NCBI RefSeq assembly: GCF_032854445.1
Contig: NC_088295.1
Location: 50,395,385-50,455,384, forward strand
Direction: 5' to 3'
DNA length: 60,000 nt
Source: Liolophura sinensis
Taxonomy: Eukaryota > Mollusca > Polyplacophora > Chitonida > Chitonidae
The notes under the pieces were generated by a model, which was not told where the DNA came from, did no database searches, and saw only the letters and a list, made by a program, of their open reading frames with translations. The translations under genes were made by a program, and so were the position numbers. This document shows positions 50,152-60,000 of the stretch, piece after piece. Positions within the stretch are counted from its first letter, which is position 1, and every line of letters begins with the position of its first letter.

Positions 50152-50203
50152 CATTTTCTGGCAGCTTTTGGGGCATTTTCTGGCAGCGTTTGGGGCATTT
50201 TCT
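50152..50203. repeat. 22-base tandem repeat, about 2.4 copies
   Basis: CATTTTCTGGCAGCNTTTGG plus GG is repeated from 50152, 50174 and 50196. It is a short, local duplication. Confidence 0.85.
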
Positions 50204-51073
50204 GAAATTCCAAAATTTTCAAAATTTGCATCCATAGAAAATCTCAGAATTTAGTCACGTGTAATTGGTACATGTATTGCATGCAGTAAGGCATATGTTA
50301 TTAGTAAAATCTTGCCACTGGCGTAGTAAACTTGCTCAGACAGACAAATGATACTAAGTGGAATATATCATCTATGTTTTTTTTTTTTTGATGCATCATT
50401 CATTCAGTAATCTCTAACTTCCAAGACAGTGTTGGCGGGTAACTAGGCTGATCCACCTACACACTGCCACATTTCACTTTAAAAATTGATGACTACCATG
50501 TCTTGAAGTGAACATCGGCAATGTCAGGTCTGTTCAGTGTACCATGCTAAGCTGTTTTTGTTTATTGTTTTAAAACTTTTTTGTTGCATAATAAAAATCA
50601 TGTGATTTGCTTATTGCTTTCTTCATAAAACATTTCCTTATTTGTCTACGTAACATGTCGAAGTAGCTATTTTCTGTGAAGTCATATGTGATAAATGATA
50701 GGATCATTCTCAGAACTCTTAATGAACTTTAAGGTCTCAAATACCCGCCTTAGAGAATAATTGTTATTGCAGTATTGCTCAATAATGACAAAATGTTAAA
50801 TAATAATTGAATTTTTGTAAGTCTGGACACGGTTCTGGGTTGCCCTTCATTTGTGGCACACATTATTTTGAACCTTATGTACAATGCAGTATGAAATGTT
50901 TAAATAGCTATGATCTTATCAGCCAGCTGCTACCTTAGCCTTGACTTATGTCCATTTCTTTGTGATCACTTGATGAACAAAGCCTTCTCTGAAACAGAAG
51001 TCCCACTGACCGGCTATATTTCTCAACGGTATTTCTCTTCCCTAAAACATGAAGACCTTTCTCATGATAAGCT

Positions 51074-51212
51074 CCAGGGCCCAGTTTCACAAGATAGCCT
51101 GCAACATTTTTTCATCGCACCTTTATCGTATGATATTTTGTACGTTACCGTGCCATTGTCCTATATGTGCCATCGCCATACATGTACTTCATCTTTTTGT
51201 GAACTTGGGCCG
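51074..51212. mobile_element. Palindromic MITE-like element, family 2
   Basis: The left end CCAGGGCCCAGTTTCACAAG (51074) and the right end TTTTGTGAACTTGGGCCG (to about 51212) are inverted copies. The middle (GATATTTTGTACGTTACC, CCATTGTCCTATATGTGC) matches the copy at 56951. It is 139 bases and non-coding. Confidence 0.75.
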
Positions 51213-51747
51213 AAATGCTGACAATAATTTTTCTTTGAAAAACCCAAAAATTCTTCTCTGCTCGAAAAATTAGTAGTGTGAAGTAATATGTTAATGCTAT
51301 AAGATTGTCAGGTGTTTTGGAATTCAAATGTCAAATGATGAAGTGCACAATGAGGTCATTGCAGCACAATTAGTCTAGACAGTTTAATTCACCTGCGTCA
51401 GCTTCTGTCGATTATATAATCATTTTATGTACTCTATCCACGCAGGTGTTTACTCACCTTGTAGTCCATCACCTGACATTTGACACCTGTGCACAGCTGA
51501 AAATAATACATGTGAATATTTCATTCTGGTTTTAGCTACAATGAGACAGCCTGTCTGATTCTCCGTCGGTTAAATGTTTGACATTGTACATGTATTTCTT
51601 GATGTCTTGGTCAGTTACTTTATAATAACGAAGGATCTGCATGCAAGGTTATTTCAGTGTTTTACTAAATATTGTAGCTTTTGGGAATTTGTGTTTGTTA
51701 TGCAGGTTTTTAGCTCTTTGAATTATACATAAGCTGTTGTTTTTGAT

Positions 51748-52540
51748 TCGGCCGTATGTGGGAAGGTCTGACAGCTTCCTGCGGATGGTCGTGGGTTTCC
51801 CCCGGGATCTGCCCGGTTTCCACCCACTGTAATGCTGGTCGCCGTCTTATAAGTGAAATATTCTTGAGTACAGTGTAAAACACCAATCAAATAAATAAAT
51901 AAATAAATTTTAATTCTACCCCACTGTTGGTTGCTGGCCATGTGCAAATATACATATTATATAGAGATGACTTTTTAAACAACATCGTGGGCCTCCGTAA
52001 GCTTAATGACCCAGGAGCCTCTCACCAATGTGGTCGCTGTGAGTTCAAGACCAGTTCGTGCTGGCTTCTTCTCCGGCCGTATGTGGGAAGGTCTGACAGC
52101 AACCTGCGGATGGTCTTGGGTTTCCCCCGGGATCTGCCCGATTTCCACCCACCGTAATGCTGGCCGCCGTCTTATAAGTGAAATATTCTTGAGTACAGCG
52201 TAAAACACCAATCAAATAAATAAATAAATAAATTTTAATTCTACCCCACTGTTGGTTGCTGACCATGTGCAAATATACACATTATATAGAGATGACCTTT
52301 TAAACAACATCGTGGGCCTCCGTAAGCTTAATGACCCAGGAGCCTCTCACCAGTGTTCGCTGTGAGTTCAAGTCCAGCTCATGCTGGCTTCCTCTCCAGC
52401 CGTATGTGGGAAGGCCTGTCAGCAATCTGCGGATGGTCATGGGTTTCCCCCGGGCTGTGCCCTGTTTCCTCCCACCATCATATAAGTGAAATATTCTTGA
52501 GTACCTCGTAAAACACCAATCAAATAAATAAATGAATTTA
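51748..52540 (+). repeat. Tandem array of SINE family A plus flank (three SINE copies)
   Basis: Three family A copies lie head to tail at about 51748-51907 (5'-truncated), 51992-52232 and 52310-52540. The first two are each followed by the same unique-looking flank (TTTTAATTCTACCCCACTGT ... GGGCCTCCGTAAGCTTAATG), starting at 51908 and 52233. The repeat step is thus 325 bases and includes non-SINE DNA. This is a local tandem duplication after insertion rather than three independent insertions. The third SINE copy is more diverged, with a deletion before ATAAGTGAAATATTC. Confidence 0.85.
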
Positions 52541-55500
52541 AACAACATTGAGTGTGTCACGCAACAAACTGGTTGGTACGTTTATCTCCCCAAGTAACAT
52601 CAAGTCGTGCTGTTTATGTCTACAAATAAAAGAATGATTTGCTTTGTAATTTATGTAAAGGTGAATTATCAGAATTTCCTTCAGTGATAAAAGTGTTATT
52701 TTGAACTGTTTATAGATATCAATCTTGTTTTTACATATAATATATTTATATGTAAAAGTATATATGTATATTTTTCTCCCAGATGCTGTGATGCGGAAAA
52801 AAAATATTTGTTTCAAGTCGCTCCAACCTGAGCTCAGCGGTATGACGCCATAATACATGTACAGTAAACTTTTACATTCCTACATCACGCAACAAAAAGA
52901 CGCGACGTCATACATACGAACCGTTGTCCACTGCTGTGGTCTAAGCTTGAAGCTGATTGGTCAAAAATGCATGACCACTGTGACAGTCATGTAAGCCAAC
53001 TTCTGCCACTGAAGAGTTTTTAAGTTTGAATAATTTTTGTCAGGAAAACTTCAGTAATGGAATCAAAAGTATCATTTCAAGGCTTTTATGGGCTTCTGAA
53101 AGTGTTTTTTAATATACCAAACTTTAGGTGAAACACAGTAGTTTAAAGTAGTGTAAAACCACAATCTAATCATGTACACAGATTGACTGGTGATTAGGCC
53201 ATATCCAATGGATTTTGTGTTTCTTGTCTCGAGCACTTGTGGAAGCATGTAAGGGAAGCATAACACAAGAGCCTATGACTACACATTATTGTTTCTTATT
53301 GGAAATGAATAGTAATTCTGCATGTATATGTAGTAGAGACTGCACAAACAGCCAATTATGTAAAATAAAAAGAGTATTTCATCCTTCAAATAAAATGACA
53401 CCAAAAGTAACTTACAGTTATTCCTATTTTTCAGTTTTCTTTTGCATTTTTTTTTTGTATAGATGTACTAATATTGCAAATTACCTGCATGAAAAAGCTG
53501 TGCAGTAGAAAAACATCCCTTCTAACTCAAGAGGACAAAGAAAAAAAAAAAACAGATCACGGCCTTTTATGACTTTTGCTTCATCATATGGCCATGTCAC
53601 TGCAAGTCTTCAGAGGTCACTGAATATGATTAAGAGGGTTAAATGTGGTAATTTTTTCCTTTGAGTGTTGATGTTGAGGGGACTGTTGGGAGCTTCCGTG
53701 TGCTATTGTGCACAGCAGTATGGAAAAATCCTTCATTTTCTAGATGCAAAAATGTTGTAATTTTATCTGATAAGATGAAATAGGATAATTTTATTTGCTT
53801 ATATCAGCAGCCTGAAGGGCATGCTATCCCACTATACCCATATACTAGGGTCATGATGCTTGTGAATGCACATCTATTTACTGTCGCCCATCAGCAGTGT
53901 ATCATTCTGATGATGGTAAACAATGATGGAATGTGCCATGTTATGACAACGGTTAAAATAACTCTAACTAACAATGCTGTATCTATATGAGTGTGTCAGT
54001 ACCAACCCCCTGACCAGTCCTCTGCGCCATTTATATAACAGCGGTCCACATCCTCACAGCACCTGTAAACTTCAGCTCCGACTATTTGGAACTCAGCAGT
54101 ATAAACTGCAACATGCAGCCGAATATATTTTGGAGTTTTTCAAAACATTGACAATGGGGAGTGGCAAAATTACACTGGATGACACTTTTTATGAATGCCG
54201 CTAGGACGTAGCATTGTGAAAGTTGTGTTCTGTAGTTTCAGTGAAAGTAGAGCTCTTAAATTGCAGCCATTACAACTCATATTTCTCTAAAGACTAAGAA
54301 GACTGAAGAGTATTAGTGCTTCTTCTGTTCTTTTTCATTCCTTTGATAATTCCTCATTTTATATTGATATACAAAATTTCATGTACATTATGGACTTTTC
54401 TTGAAAATGGATATTATGAGAAGCTTTTAAGTGGTTTGTTTATGTACGGAAACGGAAAGTAGCTTGAAACAGTCATAATATTTTGAAGATCGTTAGCTGC
54501 TATGGTGCAAGTCAGTATTCCACTCTTGTCATAATCTGATTAATTTTTGAAGAATGTTGCTGCATCTTTACTATTATTTAGATCGGCATTTACAAATTTT
54601 AGACCTTTGGGTTTATGTGTTTCAGTGTTACACTGTAGTCATATCGGAACCATATACCCAGTATATATGAGTGTCTATCTTGAAATTCTCCATAACTACA
54701 AAAGGTGGATAGGGACGAGGAGGAGTTTTTCAATTTTGTTAACTCAAAGCAAAACCTCTAGTTTCTGCAGGAATTTTCCATTTTACATGTTTCTTTCAAT
54801 ATATACATGGTGATGGCCAAATCACAACAGCCTTCATCGGGTTGTTGTTGTTGTTTATGCATGTACGTCTAAGGACTACTATTGGCAGGTTGTGAATTGA
54901 GCATAATCTGATCCATGGCAAAAGATCCTATAAAAGATCTCTAGCAGATCACATATCACTCACAGAGATATGACTGCTATAATGGATAAAAACTGTATAT
55001 CACCTAAAGGTTGGTATGTATAAATATGCTTTTTCAAAAGTGCCTAAAGGCAGGCCTTCAGTTATACTTTTGATGCCTACACCTATGTTTTTCTGATAAG
55101 AAATTTATCAAATAAACAACGTTTAGAAGGTGGATGAATCAATCAGAAACATGCAAATGTGTCGCTTAAAAACTGCTGAAGTTTAGGTGAATTACTGGTA
55201 TGAAGACGTCGGCATATGAATTGTATATAAATGTAGCCTGCAACTGGATACCATGCCTAGGAAGCAGGTGGGCTCCACTGTTTGGGATGAGCCAGGAAGC
55301 CTAATTTGATTGGTTTCTTACATTAAGAGCTTGTGTTTGCAGTACATTGAAATGTGCCATTGAGGCTTGGCAGTGCACTTTTTTTCAAAATAAAAGATTA
55401 TGCTGTGAATGTAAGCTGGAATTTTGACCAGTGAAGGAAAAAAAAAATGTTAAAATGCATAACCAGCACAATGTTTGTGTAATAAATTGACTTAAGGATT

Positions 55501-56950
55501 ATTTCCTCCTGAAGGTTTATCAAAATGATAACGATCCAGTTTAATTTTTATTCTTGATGACAGTTGTGCTTTTGAAAATGAATGTCACCTGTTACTAGTT
55601 ACTCGTTCAAATTTGGTCCATGTAAGTTTTATTTTTGTCTGTAGAAACACACTTGATTGAAACCAGTATAAACTATTTCGTCTAATTTTTGGGACACCTG
55701 GTCTGCTCATAAGTAGTGAATATATATGTAATTGTAGCAATAACTGAGTTTCTTTTTTCTCACATGGTTAGACAATCTAATGAAAAGCATGGTTATATCT
55801 TTACTTTTCCAAAAGGCTGGTGAAGAAATGTAATATTCTACTTTCAACACTGCTTATATTGGTCCCAAAATTAGAAGAATTAGGGTATACCACTTAACCT
55901 TGCTAGGGCCACTCATGGATGTGGCTAGAATATTTTACCTCCCTTAATTCTTCAAAATTTTAGACGTCCTCTTGCAACCAATATTATCGAAACATTCATG
56001 GAGAACTACAAGGTGTAGAGAAATAATATGGACAGTATTTTGAAGTTTGCATGTTAAGTGACACCAAAACAAATTTTTAACATTATTTTCATAATAATTT
56101 CAAGCATAAATTCCACTTAGAAATAGTGGTTAAAAAGATTAAAGATTTACAGTAGCTGTCAGTCTCTTTAGAACTGAGAGCTGCAAACGTCTCTTACCAA
56201 TGCTCCAGCCTTATTTCATAATACATGTACAAGGAAAACATGGTTGTTCGAGTTTGCACAATTGTTGGAGAAGTCTTGTCAACAGATGCTTTGGAGTGGG
56301 TTCTTTCTTAACTTTGAACTTGCTGTAAGGGGTTGAAATCGTCCTTATTGTATGTATATGAGCTCCTGACACCATAAAATGGCAGGCAGTGTTTAGACAT
56401 TGTGGCTGGTGTGACAGTGTTTGAGGCAGACGACATCTTTGTCTGGTCATTGTCTATGTCTAGGCTCCCAGTAACAGATGATAACAGATGATGCCCTGCC
56501 ACGTAACCCCTCATTTGTCATAATTTCTGCTGACACTTCCAGTTTTGTCTGTCATCAATGTCACAAGCTCTAACTGAGAAACATCAATCCTTTCCTGCCC
56601 CCCCTCCCCCCCCCACTTTCTTTTTTCATTTTTAAGCCAGCTCTACTTTTTTGAAGTCATGATGCCTTTACACCAGTCGCTTACCCCAACGCCTGTGTCT
56701 TGGTGTCTTTGTCTACCCATCCATCCACTTTTCTCTGTGTGTCATTGCCAACCACATAACTTGATCTTCTGGGCATTTGAAACCTACCAAGCAATGCCAC
56801 AAGTAGATGTGCTTCCATGTCTACTGTTTTCCCCGTGGATCCAGTAGGGCTCAGTTTAAATCAGGGACCCTTGCTGACTCAGACCTTTAACGTACGTACA
56901 GGATCGCTTGGATTGTCAGTCCCTTGACCAGTGAGACTGCGGTTTGTAAT

Positions 56951-57095
56951 CCAGGGGCCACTTTCACAAAGTGGTGGACAACATTTTTTTATCATACATT
57001 TGTTCTACGATATTTTGCACATCACTATCAACGTACCATTGTCCTATATGTGCGATATCGTACAGGTACGACATCTTTGTGAAAGTGACCCCAGG
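56951..57095. mobile_element. Palindromic MITE-like element, family 2
   Basis: Terminal inverted repeats of 21 bases, 56951-56971 and 57075-57095, agree at 19 of 21 positions (outer GGGGCCACTTTCACAAAG against CTTTGTGAAAGTGACCCC). The interior matches the copy at 51074. It keeps several CpGs in a CpG-poor region, so it is probably younger. Confidence 0.85.
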
Positions 57096-60000
57096 TCTCC
57101 CCGTTTCTCCCGTGGCGTTAAGTCAGAGAAGGTTGGTCAGTTGCCTACTGAACGTCAGTGGTTTATTCTGGGCAACATCCATAAACCTGAGACAGCACTT
57201 ATATTGGTGCAAATTCCTGAGCGCCAAACAATCAGCCATTTTAAATTGGTTTTGTTAAAAAGCGACTTGATTTTAACGTATGCTTAACGACAAAATGTGA
57301 CATGTTTGTCACCATTATGAACTTTTTCGTAAAGATTTTTTCATGTGTATGCTTCAACAATCACTCTAGTTTGTTGAGAAAGAAGGCATGCATCACAAGT
57401 ACGTCATGTGAGTTCATTATTTCCTGTTACCGTACCCAATGTTTTTGTTTCTTGTATTCTGCTAGAGGGATGCAGAGCAGGTTAATCAAATTAATCTTTG
57501 GCAGAAGAAAAAACTTGTCCTTCTATTTGAATACATTGGTTTCAGTCAAAGTTATAAAGCCTGACAGAGTACAGATGTTTTTATGCTGCTTTTTCCTGAA
57601 TTAAGTGTTGCGTTTGCTGTATAAATTTGGTATTGTGAACATCAGACTTTTACGTTACACATTTAACATCATTGGTTTCTATATAACAGACAGATTAAAT
57701 TCTGCTGAAAATCTCTTGACAGATGCATTTATTCAGCAGAAATAAGAGAAGAGAAACACTTTTTCCCCCCCTGCTAACAGTCTCTTAAATATACAACAGC
57801 AAAGGCAGGGATTAAATCTCCATACAGGCTTCTGTTCAGTTCGATGCGCATCAATATGCTGCCTTCGGTGGATTAGTCCAACACTGCAGTGCTATTCATT
57901 ATTTAACATAGTGTTGCCGCTTGTCTCCTTCGGCCATTGGCAGAAGCCCAATAAATGTGGTTACAAGGAGGTTTTTATTTGAGGTGTCACCAAGGGCAGT
58001 TTATGTGAACTGCTGGTATTGATATCAAAACTCCACTCAATATTCCTTAGTCCGCACAGGAAGCAAGGGAGCAGCGATTGAACTGTAAGGTTTGCAGAAC
58101 ATTGGGCACCATGTCCCCACCTTCTAGACAGCCAAGGTGAGAATGAACAGCTGTTTGGCTTGGGAAGATGAGCATGCTGATTCAGATTGGGCTTTGTGCC
58201 GACAATTCTTCTGGACGGCAGTAATTACAGTAAAACTGTTAAACCAGCCAAGTTTTGTACGCATGTGTACATATTGATTTCCGTGTAATGCTACTGCTTG
58301 GGAAGCTTTTCTTCTCAAGAGTGGATGGCAGTTTCCTTGAATAAAATACCTATGGCTGTGTTTTGTTTCTCTGGGTCATTTGATTATGTATACTCTCCTT
58401 GAAGAGTTGTATTTTATCTCTGCAAGTTTTGGTGGCATTGTATTAATAATTTGCACCATTGAAACGATACCTTAAATTTCTCTTGAACTCTTGAACTAAT
58501 GCTGTTTGTAAAATTTATTTACAACCATTTATCCTTCATCTACATGTAATATTTCTTTGTTAGATTGGCACCTTTTTTCTGACTTTTCAGAAATATTGTC
58601 ATGCCTTTATTTTCTGTCTATCTGTCTATCAGTTTGTCTGTTGAACTCTGAAAGCCTAAAACCCAACACCAGCTAGACATTTTTGCAAATTATGAACATG
58701 TATACATGCAATTACCACTTAATAAAATAGTTTCTGGTAGCTATAATGTTTGTGTCTATAAGACTGACTGATGGGGGAAAGTACTGCACTCGTAGACCCC
58801 TGGAACTCCTTCTTTTTGCTCCATCATCTATATGTATTAAAATCCTTGTGCAGTTTATTTTGGTGTCTACCTTATCTGTTGTATTGGGTTGTTACATTTC
58901 TTGTCAGTGGTATGGATGCCATCTTGGCTATCATCCAGGTCTTAAGTGTATACATTGTGTGCTATATTTTCAATGGTGCACAACTGTGATCTTCACCTGT
59001 TAGCGACTCTGCAAGTGTCTATTGTGATTAAAGAGAATTTGGTTTAAGGCACACAGCTTGCCCCGGTTAAGTGGAACATTGCATCCAGAACAAGGGCAAA
59101 AAAAAAAAAAAAAAAAAAGGGGGAAGCTAGTTAATAAGGATGGCTCATAGTTGTCAGCCGTTTGGCTTTGAATCGCAATGATGTTAGCCTTAACTTGATT
59201 GGCTACGGAGCCTGAAGGTAAATTACAAACGTTGTGTCCAGTGAGATGGCATTTCTCGCATCATCTGTTTGCATCTGCGCCTTACCTCCAATCAGCCATT
59301 TTATTACAGGAAGTAGCCTTCCGGTATTTACAATAATCTCTTTGACATTGTCCAGATCTGACACAAAGGTTTTGTATTATTAAGCCCGGAACAGGTTGTA
59401 GCCTGGGTATTGGACTGTGTTTATTTACACACATGCAAAAACCTGGGAGGGATGCTATTGCGAAGGTAGTGCAGATTATTGCCTTTGTTTTTTAAGAATA
59501 GTGGAAATCAATAGGACTGTGTCAGACCCAGTGACCATAGATTTAACTGCCTATGAAGAATTTGGCCTCTTTTTGCCTGAAAAAAGTGCCATTTTTACAT
59601 GTCTTGTCAAGGAAACTGGCTCATCTTATGGGAAACTTTGAGATCTGTTCGGCAGTCAAAGCAATTAGAGGAGCACTGAGGCTGTCAGAGATTGTTCTTC
59701 AAGTGATAACATCGATGGCTTCTTCTTATTACTATCATTGCCGGTTGTAAAGTGAAAGGGTATAATGCAGACGGTAAGCCTCTCTCCTGCGTAGGCCCGG
59801 GTATTCTGTCAAACTGCGTGAGGTCACCTCATTAATTTGACTGAAATATCTCTGGTTCTGTCTCCTACACATTTGTCCACTTTCTCTTCTTTCTAAATCA
59901 GTCTTCATCATGACATTTGCCCTTTCCCCTTGAGATAAAGGGGGAAACATGAAGCAGGGAACTTAAATGGGTGTCACCTAACCCGAGTGACAAGCCTTTA

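Larger units (their letters stand above)
37804..60000 (+). other. Proposed second intron, runs off the window
   Basis: The sequence stays AT-rich and CpG-poor. I found no exon with both splice signals and a recognisable protein. The window holds SINEs, MITE-like elements and tandem arrays listed separately. Stretches 38.4-40.1, 42.0-43.7, 44.0-45.2, 48.2-49.1, 50.3-51.0, 52.6-56.9 and 57.1-60.0 kb contain only homopolymer and short simple repeats plus unique-looking sequence. Moderately complex blocks at 45.25-45.72, 57.84-58.12 and 59.14-59.40 kb could be conserved non-coding DNA, but this cannot be judged from one genome. Confidence 0.35.

Noticed and set aside
59417-59641. A frame containing the protein-like segment VEINRTVSDPVTIDLTAYEE after a T-rich tract ending AAG
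   Set aside because: The acceptor is non-preferred (AAG), no donor follows, the frame ends in a stop, and no domain is recognised. It is kept only as a possible terminal exon.

Overview
The window looks like animal nuclear DNA, most likely from a mollusc or a close lophotrochozoan. It is AT-rich, long reading frames are absent apart from one created by a minisatellite, and it is littered with short tRNA-derived retroposons. Their 3' ends ((AAAT)n after a TTGAGTAC..GCGT motif, and (ACTC)n after TTAAACCCCAAGC) are of the kind I associate with bivalve and gastropod genomes. This assignment is from memory and was not checked by a search. No rRNA, functional tRNA, CRISPR array, prokaryotic operon or viral gene was seen.

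Layout. Bases 1 to about 4.7 kb are CpG-rich flanking sequence with a near-perfect hairpin, an old degenerate tandem repeat and one SINE with perfect target-site duplications. Around 4.7-5.2 kb lies the best gene start in the window: a CpG-rich leader, tiny upstream reading frames, an ATG at 5053 opening a signal-peptide-like sequence, and a strong splice donor at 5167. CpG density then collapses near 5.9 kb, from 31 CpG in 720 bases to 5 in about 1 kb. It stays low to the end except inside young repeats, as expected if everything to the right is the germline-methylated body of one large + strand gene. A second likely exon of 63 bases sits at 37741-37803 between a strong acceptor and a strong donor. 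It is phase-compatible with the first, and joined they give a secreted Cys-rich N-terminus with two CxxxC motifs. The rest is intron-like.

The introns hold two main SINE families (A and B) that share a related 3' tail, a third tRNA-like retroposon type (C), two small inverted-repeat (MITE-like) families, and at least nine tandem arrays. One array, 24 bases x about 56 at 46.8-48.1 kb, has an open frame of 378 codons by arithmetic rather than by coding. Two abutted acceptor/donor sites (10847/10848 and 34284/34285) are candidate recursive-splicing points in the 32.6 kb first intron.

I did not find a new biological system that I could defend. The observations most worth following are the split secreted-protein gene with its CpG boundary, the shared SINE tails, the SINE-containing tandem duplication at 52 kb, and the clustered GAGGTACA/GAGGTGTA words at 26.2-27.5 kb.
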